The notes beneath the pieces are model-generated. The model was not told the origin of the DNA. It did no database searches and saw only the letters and a program-made list of their open reading frames with translations. Both the position numbers and the translations under genes were made by a program. A stretch of DNA of 64,000 nt from Ruegeria sp. AD91A (lineage in GTDB: Bacteria > Pseudomonadota > Alphaproteobacteria > Rhodobacterales > Rhodobacteraceae), in NCBI RefSeq assembly GCF_003443535.1, contig NZ_CP031947.1:558001-622000 (forward strand), read 5' to 3'. Below, piece after piece: positions 46,003-54,264 of the stretch (positions are counted from its first letter, which is position 1; each line of letters begins with the position of its first letter).

Positions 46003-46922
46003 TTGGTTTCTCCCAGGTTGCTATGTTCGTTATTTTCATTCAGCCGGTTCATCGCGTGACGCAGATGGCCATTCGTTTCAGCCAGTCGCTTTTGTGCATC
46101 CTCTGCCGATAAGGCACCCGCGGCGACAAGTGCCGCGCATTTCAGGTTCCCATCCGCGGCCCTCAGTGCATCATCAGCACGTTCAGGTGATACGCCGGTC
46201 AGTTGGCACACGATTCCGTTGGCGCGTGCGCGCAATTTGTCATTGTCCGCCCGCAGATTGATCATCATGCCGTCCTGAATATGCCCAAGCTCGATGGCCA
46301 TCAGCGTCGACAACGTATTGAGGGCTATTTTCTGCGCGGTGCCGGCCCCCATCCGGGTTGAGCCTGAGATCAATTCCGGAGGGGTCGCAAGCAGAACGGC
46401 ATGGTCCGCCAGTTGCAACAATTGCGAACCCGCATTGTTTGCAATCCCGATCACGGGCGTCCCCCTGTCGCGCGCCAGTTTCGCGGCTGCAACAGTGTAG
46501 GGTGTGGTGCCGCTGGCCGAGACCGCGATGAGCATATCATTGGCATGCATATCCGACATTTCACGTGCAAGCCCATCAACAGCGTCCTCTACATCCCCCG
46601 GCATGTCTGCTTTGGTCGGCATTCCACCGGCCATATGAATGCGGATCTGTTCCGAGGGAATTGAGAACGTTCCGCCAAGCTCCAGCGCGTCCGAGGCCGC
46701 CATAAGGCCGGAAGACCCCGCCGCAAGATATCGAAGCTTGCCGCCCGACCGGATCGTCTGGGCCATGGCCGTCGCCCCGCTGCAAATCGGACCAAGCGCA
46801 TCAAGCACTGCCGTCGCCGCTGACACCTGCGACCGCGCCAGCAGGCTGGCCACTTCTGCCAGCGGACGGGTATCAAGCCCATGCGCATCCTGATGCAATT
46901 GTTCTGTCGCCGGCGTAATCAA
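45999..46922 (-). CDS. murQ: MurQ-type N-acetylmuramic acid-6-phosphate etherase
   Basis: 307 aa cytoplasmic SIS-domain enzyme that splits the lactyl ether of MurNAc-6-phosphate to GlcNAc-6-phosphate and D-lactate. Motifs: LRYLAAGSSGLMAASDALE near the N-terminus, VSASGTTPYTVAAA, and GSTRMGAGTAQKIALNTLSTLM, diagnostic for the etherase family. C-terminal tail is the usual helical ERADDALRAADGNLKCAAL. The start is TTG at 46922 with GGGGGAG upstream; a TTG at 46937 is also in frame but has no SD. First gene of the minus-strand operon. GckR-like family members are a lower-probability alternative. Confidence 0.87.
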   Translation of the reverse strand: MITPATEQLHQDAHGLDTRPLAEVASLLARSQVSAATAVLDALGPICSGATAMAQTIRSGGKLRYLAAGSSGLMAASDALELGGTFSIPSEQIRIHMAGGMPTKADMPGDVEDAVDGLAREMSDMHANDMLIAVSASGTTPYTVAAAKLARDRGTPVIGIANNAGSQLLQLADHAVLLATPPELISGSTRMGAGTAQKIALNTLSTLMAIELGHIQDGMMINLRADNDKLRARANGIVCQLTGVSPERADDALRAADGNLKCAALVAAGALSAEDAQKRLAETNGHLRHAMNRLNENNEHSNLGETK

Positions 46923-46937
46923 GTGATTCTCCCCCAA

Positions 46938-47080
46938 GAACTCTCGATATCATACCTTTTAAATACCATTAGTCTACGATTTATTTTTTTTCATATTTTT
47001 AGGCATTTTATCGCGATAATCACCGCTTTGGTCGCAATTAGGACTTCAAAACACACAAAAGGTATTATAAAGGTCTTTAT
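46938..47080. promoter_or_regulatory. Divergent control region with GGTAT-type repeats at 11-bp spacing
   Basis: AT-rich, 143 bases between murQ (minus) and the kinase (plus). Toward the plus strand, GGTAT (47061), GGTCT (47072) and GGTAA (47083, inside the start of the kinase gene) lie exactly 11 bases apart; toward the minus strand two ATACC copies (46952 and 46963, i.e. GGTAT in reverse) are also 11 apart. One-helical-turn spacing suggests cooperative binding by one regulator, plausibly the GntR-family protein encoded two genes away. ATAAAG-GT-CTTTAT (47067-47080) overlaps the plus-strand set. Confidence 0.5.
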
Positions 47081-47968
47081 ATGGTAAAGTCATCAAAACC
47101 CATGTTCCTGGCCGCCGACGGGGGTGGAACGCGCTGCCGCGTCGCCGCTTTTGTTGATGGCAAAACACACAGGGTCGAAGTTGGCGCGGCAAACGTGTCT
47201 ACTGATTTCGACGCTGCTTGCATCGAGTTGCGGCGTGGCCTGGAAGCTCTGGCAGTTCACACGGGCCGTTCGCCGGAGGAGCTTGCACGAGCGCCCACCT
47301 ATCTGGGCTTGGCCGGGATAACAGGTGATGCGATTGCCAGAAAACTCGCAGCGGCATTGCCAATTCAGCACGTTCGGATCGAAGACGATCGTGCAGCAGC
47401 TTTGCGCGGAGCATTGGGGGCCAGAGACGGGTTTGTCGCACATTGCGGCACCGGTTCTTTTGTCGCAATGCAAAGGGGTGGCGCGATGAAGCTTGCCGGC
47501 GGATGGGGTCCTGTTCTGGGCGATCAGGCTTCCGCGCAATGGGTTGGCAAACGGGCGTTGTCCAAGGCGCTGGAGTACACGGATGACATGACGGGCCCAT
47601 CGGAATTGGCGCAGGATCTGTTGTTTCGATTTGGCGGAGCCGAAGGCGTCGTTCGAGCCGCAGCCGACATGACCCCATCTGATTTTGGCGCCCTCGCTCC
47701 GCTGGTTACCAAGCTTTCCGATCACGGCGACAAGCTGGCCAGATCCATCCTGCAGCACGGTGCAGACTATCTGATCGACGTGATGAAAAAGATGGGCTGG
47801 AACGTTGGTCTGCCAATTTGTCTGACCGGGGGCATCGGCCCCCTTTACGCGCCGCACCTGCCTTCAGACATGCAATCTGGTCTGGTCCAGCCTGCGGGCG
47901 ATCCACTGTCCGGCGCACTTGCATTGGCACAGGCGTACCAGGAGGAAATCGAACATGAGCATAGCTGA
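47081..47968 (+). CDS. BadF/BadG-type sugar kinase (GlcNAc/MurNAc kinase-like)
   Basis: 295 aa ASKHA-fold kinase. Phosphate-1 motif LAADGGGTRCRVA, adenosine motif near the C-terminus (ICLTGGIGPLYAPHL) and a DDRAAALRGALG block. The BadF-type N-acetylglucosamine kinase family includes MurK-like enzymes that phosphorylate MurNAc and GlcNAc. Located with etherase, NagA and deaminase genes, so it likely makes the 6-phosphate of MurNAc or GlcNAc. The ATG at 47081 is overlapped by a regulatory-looking repeat; an ATG at 47102 is an alternative start. Confidence 0.85.
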   Translation: MVKSSKPMFLAADGGGTRCRVAAFVDGKTHRVEVGAANVSTDFDAACIELRRGLEALAVHTGRSPEELARAPTYLGLAGITGDAIARKLAAALPIQHVRIEDDRAAALRGALGARDGFVAHCGTGSFVAMQRGGAMKLAGGWGPVLGDQASAQWVGKRALSKALEYTDDMTGPSELAQDLLFRFGGAEGVVRAAADMTPSDFGALAPLVTKLSDHGDKLARSILQHGADYLIDVMKKMGWNVGLPICLTGGIGPLYAPHLPSDMQSGLVQPAGDPLSGALALAQAYQEEIEHEHS

Positions 47969-48710
47969 TTTCCTGCGGCCCGAAGGATGGTTGGGGCAAA
48001 GCTCGGGCCCGCGCTATGTACAGCTCCGTCAGCGCCTCGAACAAGGGATTAAAGACGGTATCCTGCCTCCCAACAGTTCGCTGCCCCCCGAAAGAGAAAT
48101 CGCCGAGATCACCGACCTGTCGCGTGTGACTGTGCGCAAGGCCATTCATGAATTGGTGCGCAAGGGTGCAATCGAACAACGGCAGGGGTCTGGTTCTTTT
48201 GTTCGGGAACCCGTGGCGAAAGTTGAACAGTCGCTGTCCCACCTGACATCTTTCACCGAAGACATGGAGCGGCGCGGGCTCAAGACGACCTCGACATGGC
48301 TGGAGCGTGGGATTTTCCTGCCATCCCCGGAAGAAATGATGGCATTGGGCTTGTCGGCAAACGAACAGGTTGCACGTATCTACCGCCTGCGAGAGGCAGG
48401 AGGACGCCCGATGGCGTTGGAAAAAGCGGCCCTTCCGCTGGATATCCTGCCAAACCCCACTGAAGTGACGGGGTCGCTTTACTCTGTTCTTGAACAATCT
48501 GGTCTGCGACCGGTGCGCGCTATCCAGAAAATCTCGGCCATCAACCTTGAAGCGCCCGAGGCAGAGCTTCTGGACGTTGCGGAAGGTACGGCCGGGCTTC
48601 GGATTCAACGCACCTCATATCTGCAAAGCGGGCGGGTCGCTGAATTGACCCGCTCGATCTACCGCGGTGATGCCTATGACTTCGTGGCTGAGCTGCGCCT
48701 GTCAAATTGA
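47955..48710 (+). CDS. GntR-family (HutC/UTRA) transcriptional regulator
   Basis: 251 aa. N-terminal winged-helix (about 15-85, LPPEREIAEITDLSRVTVRKAIHELVRKGAIEQRQGSGSF) and C-terminal UTRA ligand domain (about 100-245). This is the layout of NagR/YvoA-type repressors, whose effector is GlcN-6-P or GlcNAc-6-P. ATG at 47955 has GGAGGAAAT upstream and overlaps the kinase gene by 14 bases. Presumably controls the divergent amino-sugar operons, binding in the 46938-47090 region; this is inference. Confidence 0.88.
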   Translation: MSIADFLRPEGWLGQSSGPRYVQLRQRLEQGIKDGILPPNSSLPPEREIAEITDLSRVTVRKAIHELVRKGAIEQRQGSGSFVREPVAKVEQSLSHLTSFTEDMERRGLKTTSTWLERGIFLPSPEEMMALGLSANEQVARIYRLREAGGRPMALEKAALPLDILPNPTEVTGSLYSVLEQSGLRPVRAIQKISAINLEAPEAELLDVAEGTAGLRIQRTSYLQSGRVAELTRSIYRGDAYDFVAELRLSN

Positions 48711-48722
48711 AAGCCTGGGAAA

Positions 48723-49751
48723 ATGTCTGACACAACCACTCAAATGCGGCAGGAGATCAATGAGATTCCCGACGCCGTAGACCGCCTTCTGACCGAGGGC
48801 GCAGATTTGATCGCGCAAACCGCCAACGAGATCCAGACCCGCAACCCGCGGTTTCTGATCTCGGTGGCGCGCGGATCCTCGGATCATGCCTGCAGCTTTC
48901 TGAAATACGCCTCGGAACTGCTACTTGGCTTGCCGATGGCTTCGGTCGGACCGTCGGTCAAGTCTATCTACGGTGTCGACATGCACTGCGAGGATGCGAT
49001 CTGCATCTCTGTTTCACAATCCGGCCAGAGCCCGGATATCGTGCAACTCACGCAGTCGCTCACATCCGGCGGAGCTTACTCGGTCGCGATCACGAACAAC
49101 ACTGCCTCTGCACTGGCCGACGCAGCCACGGCAACGCTGCCAATTCACGCGGGCCCCGAACTGAGCGTGGCGGCGACGAAGACATTCGTGACGTCTCTGG
49201 TCGCCGGGTTGTGGTTGATTGCGCAGGTGAAGCGCGATGATCATTTGTTACGCGCCATCCATGGGCTGCCGGACAGTTTGTCGACTGCAATTGCCTGCGA
49301 CTGGAGCGCCGTGGCGGACGCGGTGGATGGTCGCTCTTTGTTTACACTGGGGCGCGGCATGTCTTTGGCAATTTCCAACGAAGCCGCGTTGAAATTCAAA
49401 GAAACCTGCCAGATTCACGCGGAAAGCTATTCGGCAGCCGAGGTTCTGCACGGCCCTGTTTCCATCGTGGATCAGGGCTTTCCTGTGCTTGCCTTGTCGT
49501 CCGGGGATGCAGCAGAGGACAATCTGGCTGAAGTTGCAGACGCACTGGCGTCCAAAGGCGCTGTGGTTTTCGCCACAACCGGCCGCGTGAAACACGCAAC
49601 AGAACTGCCGCATGTCCGAACGTCCCATTGGATGACGGACCCCATACCAACAATTGCGTCGTTTTATGGAATGGTGGAGAAGGTTGCCACACAACGAGGG
49701 ATTGACCCGGACACACCACGCCATCTGAAAAAAGTAACGGAAACGGTATGA
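48723..49751 (+). CDS. SIS-domain glucosamine-6-phosphate deaminase (NagB-II/AgaS-like)
   Basis: 342 aa, two SIS domains (about 30-160, 185-325) as in the isomerase half of GlmS, but without the glutaminase domain. Features are SVARGSSDHACSFLKYASE, SVSQSGQSPDIVQL and FTLGRGMSLAISNEAALKFKETCQIHAESYSAAEVLHGP, the latter a GlmS-like phosphosugar-binding block. It probably converts glucosamine-6-phosphate to fructose-6-phosphate and ammonia, i.e. the missing NagB function. Overlaps nagA by four bases. Confidence 0.86.
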   Translation: MSDTTTQMRQEINEIPDAVDRLLTEGADLIAQTANEIQTRNPRFLISVARGSSDHACSFLKYASELLLGLPMASVGPSVKSIYGVDMHCEDAICISVSQSGQSPDIVQLTQSLTSGGAYSVAITNNTASALADAATATLPIHAGPELSVAATKTFVTSLVAGLWLIAQVKRDDHLLRAIHGLPDSLSTAIACDWSAVADAVDGRSLFTLGRGMSLAISNEAALKFKETCQIHAESYSAAEVLHGPVSIVDQGFPVLALSSGDAAEDNLAEVADALASKGAVVFATTGRVKHATELPHVRTSHWMTDPIPTIASFYGMVEKVATQRGIDPDTPRHLKKVTETV

Positions 49752-50881
49752 CCAGTTCTACCATCATCTTTGCGGGCGGCCCGATCTTCGATGGCACTGA
49801 ATTGCGTGAAGGATACGCCGCACGGTTCAGAAACGGGCTGTTGGATGCGTTGGTCCCCTTGGATCAGATAGCGCATGACGACCAGATCGAGGATCTGCAT
49901 GGCGACATCCTCAGCCCTGGCTATGCTGATCTGCAGGTGAACGGCGGTGGTGGCGTGATGTTCAACGACGATCCATCGGTTCAGTCACTGACCCAAATCG
50001 CCCGTGCTCATCGCGCGCTGGGTGCGATGAGCATCCTGCCCACCCTGATCACTGACACGGCCGAGAAAACCCGAGCCGCTATTGATTCCGCCATCAAGGC
50101 CGTTCAGACGGGTGTTTCCGGTATTGCGGGCCTGCATCTGGAAGGTCCTCACCTGTCTGAGCGGCGCAAGGGCGCACATGATGCAGCGATGATCCGCCCG
50201 ATGCGGCAAACCGACCTGGAAACTTTGATCGATGCTGCAAAACACCTGCCTGCGTTGATGGTGACGCTGGCGCCCGAAAGTACAACACTGCAGCAAGTTG
50301 AAGCATTGAAGCGTGCGGGGGTGATCGTCTCTTTGGGCCACACGGACGCGCCTTTTGAGACCTGCCTGGCGTTCTCAAGGGCCGGGGCGCAGTGCGCAAC
50401 GCATCTGTTCAATGCGATGAGCCAGCTTGGCAGCCGAGAACCCGGACTGGTTGGCGCGGCGTTATCCTGCGGATCGCTATCGGCGGGCTTGATCGCGGAT
50501 GGTATCCACGTTCATCCCGACACAATGCGGATTGCCTGGGCCGCCAAGCGCGGACCTGGGCGGATTTTTCTTGTCAGCGATGCGATGGCGGTCGCTGGCA
50601 CGTCACTGGCGGAGTTTCAGTTGGAAGGACGCCCCATCCGGCGGGAAAACGGCAGGCTGACGTTAGAGGATGGCACTCTGGCCGGGGCCGATTTGTGCCT
50701 GACAACAGCGGTACAGGTTCTGACGGACCAAGCGGAGATCCCGTTTCAAGAAGCACTCGCAGCAGCAACAAGCGTTCCGTTAGCGATGATTTCCGGCAAG
50801 AGTACAGGACTAAAGCCAGCGCTTTCGCAGATGATACTGATTTCCCCGGATTTGTCCCGGGCCAGACCTGTGCAACCCTGA
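49748..50881 (+). CDS. nagA: N-acetylglucosamine-6-phosphate deacetylase
   Basis: 377 aa amidohydrolase removing acetate from GlcNAc-6-phosphate. Motifs are DILSPGYADLQVNGGGG at the N-terminus, GLHLEGPHLSERRKGAHD (metal Glu), ISLGHTDAPFETCLA (His), ATHLFNAMSQLGSREPGLVGAAL (His) and LVSDAMAVAG (catalytic Asp). Final gene of the plus-strand amino-sugar operon. Its product feeds the SIS deaminase upstream. Confidence 0.93.
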   Translation: MTSSTIIFAGGPIFDGTELREGYAARFRNGLLDALVPLDQIAHDDQIEDLHGDILSPGYADLQVNGGGGVMFNDDPSVQSLTQIARAHRALGAMSILPTLITDTAEKTRAAIDSAIKAVQTGVSGIAGLHLEGPHLSERRKGAHDAAMIRPMRQTDLETLIDAAKHLPALMVTLAPESTTLQQVEALKRAGVIVSLGHTDAPFETCLAFSRAGAQCATHLFNAMSQLGSREPGLVGAALSCGSLSAGLIADGIHVHPDTMRIAWAAKRGPGRIFLVSDAMAVAGTSLAEFQLEGRPIRRENGRLTLEDGTLAGADLCLTTAVQVLTDQAEIPFQEALAAATSVPLAMISGKSTGLKPALSQMILISPDLSRARPVQP

Positions 50882-51205
50882 TCACTTCCGGAGCCAACTA
50901 AACCGCATGTTCCAAGAATGAAACGGATGAACCGAACGTCCTGCCCGCGCAACATTCAGCCGATTTCCGACTGGACCAAACTGACGTGAGACGGGTTGAT
51001 AACAAGATCGGCGTCAACCGGCCCAAATCATCGTTGATCCGACCGGTCGTGCAGCGCGTGCGCGATGTCAGCGCTGCGTCCGTTTACTGGCGGCCAAATT
51101 TCGATTTTTCAAAACTTCGCGAATAGAGCTGTCACCTTTTTGCGGGTGGTCCGCACCGATCTCTCAGCGCATATTTCAGACATAGGACATTTTTCAGGAG
51201 CATGC
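50882..51205. other. Intergenic stretch upstream of the ureidoglycine aminohydrolase gene
   Basis: 324 bases with no convincing gene. The in-frame open extension of the downstream gene back to 51065 has no SD and no homology. No clear hairpin was seen. Confidence 0.55.
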
Positions 51206-52075
51206 ATGACCGCCAAGTATTTTTCGCCACACGGTGGGCATCCTGGTCAGGAGCAATTGCTGACTGACCGCGCCGTATTTACTGACGCTTATGCAGTGAT
51301 CCCAAAGGGAACGATGCGGGATATCGTGACCAGTTTTCTGCCGTTTTGGGAAGACACCCGCTTGTGGGTGATATCACGCCCGCTAAGCGGCTTTGCAGAA
51401 ACCTTTTCGCAATACATCATGGAAGTTCAGCCCGGCGGTGGCTCTGACCGGCCCGAGACCGATCCCGAAGCCGAAGGCGTTTTGTTCGTGGTCGAAGGCA
51501 CAGCGACCTTGACTGCCGACGGCACAACCTATGAGCTGACGCCCGGCGGCTATGCCTACCTGCCCGCTGAATACAATTGGACCTTGCGAAACCGAGGCGG
51601 CGAAATCCTGCGGTTCCATTGGATTCGAAAGGCTTATGAAGCGGTAGAAGGGCTTGACCGCCCAGACGTTCTGGTTCTCAACGAAAACGAGCTCACGCCG
51701 ACGCCGATGCCCGGAACGGACGGCAAATGGGCCACGACTCGCTTTGTCGACCCAAGTGACTTGCGGCACGATATGCACGTGACCGTGGTGACTTTCGAGC
51801 CCGGCGCCGTCATTCCTTTCCTTGAAACACATGTGATGGAACATGGTCTGTATGTTCTTGAGGGAAAGGCCGTTTACAGGCTGAACAATGACTGGGTAGA
51901 GGTCGAGGCCGGCGATTACATGTGGTTGCGCGCGTTCTGCCCACAGGCCTGTTATGCAGGTGGCCCGGGTAAGTTCCGTTACTTGCTGTACAAAGACGTG
52001 AACCGCCATATGGCACTGCGGCCAGGTCCAGCCGCTTACCCGCAGCACCGGCGTCTCAGGACAGCGGCGGAGTAA
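51206..52075 (+). CDS. allE: (S)-ureidoglycine aminohydrolase
   Basis: Bicupin enzyme, 289 aa, converting (S)-ureidoglycine to (S)-ureidoglycolate and ammonia. Two cupin folds: VEGTATLTADGTTYELTPGGYAYLPAEYNWTL-like first half and FEPGAVIPFLETHVMEHGLYVLEGKAVYRLNNDWVEVEAGDYMWLRAF, with the metal-binding H/E/Q and the conserved ALRPG end. ATG at 51206 has AGGAGC just upstream. Its stop overlaps the bhcR stop region by 20 bases on the other strand. It uses the product of allantoate amidohydrolase, which is not in this window. Confidence 0.9.
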   Translation: MTAKYFSPHGGHPGQEQLLTDRAVFTDAYAVIPKGTMRDIVTSFLPFWEDTRLWVISRPLSGFAETFSQYIMEVQPGGGSDRPETDPEAEGVLFVVEGTATLTADGTTYELTPGGYAYLPAEYNWTLRNRGGEILRFHWIRKAYEAVEGLDRPDVLVLNENELTPTPMPGTDGKWATTRFVDPSDLRHDMHVTVVTFEPGAVIPFLETHVMEHGLYVLEGKAVYRLNNDWVEVEAGDYMWLRAFCPQACYAGGPGKFRYLLYKDVNRHMALRPGPAAYPQHRRLRTAAE

Positions 52076-52904
52076 TAGTCCCGCCGATGGCCAGAGTTAA
52101 CTGATGCGCCGCCTCGATGACGGGGCGGCTTAGTCGCTGAATCTCGACTTCGCTGACGCGACTTGTCGGTCCGGACACTGAAATCCCGGCAACCGCCTCT
52201 CGGTTGGTATCGAAGACCGGCGCAGCAATGCACCGCATTCCCGCGTTCTTTTCTTCGTTGTCTATCGAGAAGCCTTGTGCCCGAACCATGGCAAGATCTT
52301 CTTTCAGCGCGGTCGGGCTGGTAATCGACCTGTCCGTGAAGGCCTTTAGTTCTGTCTTGGCCAACAGCCGGTCCAACCGATCTTCATCCATATACGCCAA
52401 CAAAGCTTTCCCGATGCCCGACGCGTGCATCGGAGAAAGCGTGCCCGGAGGGAAAAACGCACGAATACTGGCATGGGTTTCCACCTGGCTCAGGAATAAT
52501 ACCATTCCTTCTTTCTCGACCCCCAGGTTTGCGGTCTCGCCGGTGGCCTCCATCAGCTTTCTCATCACGGGTCGGGCCCGGTCCACAAGGCTGGTGCGAC
52601 GCAGGAAGCGCGAGCCGATTACGAACGCACGAGGACCGATGTGCCAGACCTGCTCGTCGTGATCGAACTCGACAAGACCCCTGCCCTCAAGTGTAACGAG
52701 TATTCGGTAAACTGTGGCGGGCGACTGGCCCATTTCGTCGGATAGCGCGGTTAACGCCTTGCCCTGCGCTTCACTCAAATACTCAAAAACTTCCATCGCA
52801 CGGTCGAGAGACTTGATCGTGTTTTGCGTTGTCTTGTCGTCCCATCCCCTTGGTCTTCCACGGGCTTTTCTGCGGACTTCGCGAGTATTGTCTTGAGAAT
52901 CCAT
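52056..52904 (-). CDS. bhcR: IclR-family regulator BhcR
   Basis: 282 aa. N-terminal winged helix (about 35-95, SLDRAMEVFEYLSEAQGKALTALSDEMGQSPATVYRILVTLEGRGLVEFD) and the IclR effector domain (about 110-270, GMRCIAAPVFDTNREAVAGISVSGP). It is divergent from bhcABCD, the arrangement known for BhcR, an IclR protein that senses glyoxylate and controls the beta-hydroxyaspartate cycle. Assignment is by family, position and the complete bhc operon next door. Confidence 0.9.
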   Translation of the reverse strand: MDSQDNTREVRRKARGRPRGWDDKTTQNTIKSLDRAMEVFEYLSEAQGKALTALSDEMGQSPATVYRILVTLEGRGLVEFDHDEQVWHIGPRAFVIGSRFLRRTSLVDRARPVMRKLMEATGETANLGVEKEGMVLFLSQVETHASIRAFFPPGTLSPMHASGIGKALLAYMDEDRLDRLLAKTELKAFTDRSITSPTALKEDLAMVRAQGFSIDNEEKNAGMRCIAAPVFDTNREAVAGISVSGPTSRVSEVEIQRLSRPVIEAAHQLTLAIGGTITPPLS

Positions 52905-52935
52905 AAAAACCCTTTGATCATTCGTGAAAGACTAA

Positions 52936-53014
52936 TTCATCATATGAAAAATATAAGGCACTGACAATTATAAATTAAATTTGAAGCGTAGCATTTTGAA
53001 AGTCTTTTTCAAAA
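52936..53014. promoter_or_regulatory. Inverted repeats in the bhcR-bhcA intergenic region (candidate BhcR site)
   Basis: TTTTGAAA, five bases, TTTCAAAA at 52994-53014 is a perfect 8-5-8 dyad, 60 bases before the bhcA ATG. A second, smaller dyad (TTCAT-CAT-ATGAA) lies at 52936-52948. Symmetry, AT-richness and location between divergent genes fit operator sites for the IclR regulator. Confidence 0.5.
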
Positions 53015-53073
53015 ATATATCAAGCTGAGTGACGGGTGTTTATCGTGTGGTCAACGACGGAAGGAGACCATCC

Positions 53074-54264
53074 ATGAGCTTTCAAAATCCCGTTTTCATC
53101 CCGGGTCCGACCAACATCCCGGAAAGCCTGCGCAAGGCCTGTGATATGCCCACGATCGACCATCGCTCACCGCTGTTCGGGCAAATCCTGCACCCCGCGC
53201 GTGCTGGCGTTCAGAAAGTCCTGAAGAGCAACAGCGCCCAAATCTTCATCTTCCCGTCGACCGGAACCGGAGGCTGGGAGACCGCACTGACCAATACCCT
53301 GTCGGCCGGTGACAAGGTTCTGGCAGCGCGCAACGGCATGTTCAGCCATCGCTGGATCGATATGTGCCAGCGTCACGGTCTGAATGTCGAGATCGTCGAA
53401 ACCCCTTGGGGCGACGGGCTGCCAGCTGATCGTTACGAAGAGATTTTGACCGCCGACACAAGCCACGAAATCAAGGCTGTTCTTGCCACGCACAACGAAA
53501 CGGCAACCGGTGTGAAATCGGATATTGCGGCTGTACGCAAGGCGCTGAATGCCGCCCGTCACCCTGCCATGCTGTTCGTCGATGGTGTTTCATCGATCGG
53601 GTCCATGGATTTCCGTTTTGACGAATGGGGCGTCGACGTGGCCGTCACGGGTTCGCAGAAAGGGTTCATGCTGCCTGCGGGTCTTGCCATCGTCGGGTTT
53701 AGCCAGAGAGCGATGGACGCGACCAAGACGGACACCCTGCCCCGCACCTTCTTTGATGTTCATGACATGGCCCAGGGGTACGCCAACAACGCCTATCCCT
53801 ATACGCCTGCCGTTGGTTTGATGAATGGCCTCAACCAGGCCTGCGATATGTTGCTGAGTGAAGGTTTGGAAAACGTCTTTGCCCGGCATCACCGTATTGC
53901 CGAAGGAGTACGTGCCGCCGTGGGTGCGTGGGGGCTGGACCTTTGTGCGGCGAACCCGTCGGTATACTCTGACACCGTCAGCGCGATCCGAACGCCAAAC
54001 GGCTTCAATGCGACGGGTATAGTCACCCATGCCGCTGAAAAATACGGCGTTGCCTTCGGTGTCGGCCTTGGTGAAGTCGCAGGCAAAGTATTCCGTATCG
54101 GACATCTGGGCAGCCTGACGGATGTCATGGCTCTGTCCGGGATTGCCACCGCTGAAATGTGCATGGTCGACCTGGGCCTGAACATCCAGCTGGGCTCCGG
54201 CGTGGCGGCTGCGCAGGAATATTATCGCGGTCATCCCGGTGCAGTTCAGAAGGATGCTGCGTGA
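53074..54264 (+). CDS. bhcA: L-aspartate:glyoxylate aminotransferase (beta-hydroxyaspartate cycle)
   Basis: 396 aa class V aminotransferase. It makes glycine from glyoxylate with aspartate as donor. PLP Lys196 lies in VTGSQKGFMLPAG; the N-terminus FIPGPTNIPESLRKACDMPTIDHRS and PSTGTGGWETALTN are typical of alanine/serine-glyoxylate aminotransferase relatives. AAGGAGA precedes ATG 53074. First gene of bhcABCD; the identity rests on the operon as well as on sequence, since serine-glyoxylate aminotransferase is the close alternative. Confidence 0.92.
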   Translation: MSFQNPVFIPGPTNIPESLRKACDMPTIDHRSPLFGQILHPARAGVQKVLKSNSAQIFIFPSTGTGGWETALTNTLSAGDKVLAARNGMFSHRWIDMCQRHGLNVEIVETPWGDGLPADRYEEILTADTSHEIKAVLATHNETATGVKSDIAAVRKALNAARHPAMLFVDGVSSIGSMDFRFDEWGVDVAVTGSQKGFMLPAGLAIVGFSQRAMDATKTDTLPRTFFDVHDMAQGYANNAYPYTPAVGLMNGLNQACDMLLSEGLENVFARHHRIAEGVRAAVGAWGLDLCAANPSVYSDTVSAIRTPNGFNATGIVTHAAEKYGVAFGVGLGEVAGKVFRIGHLGSLTDVMALSGIATAEMCMVDLGLNIQLGSGVAAAQEYYRGHPGAVQKDAA

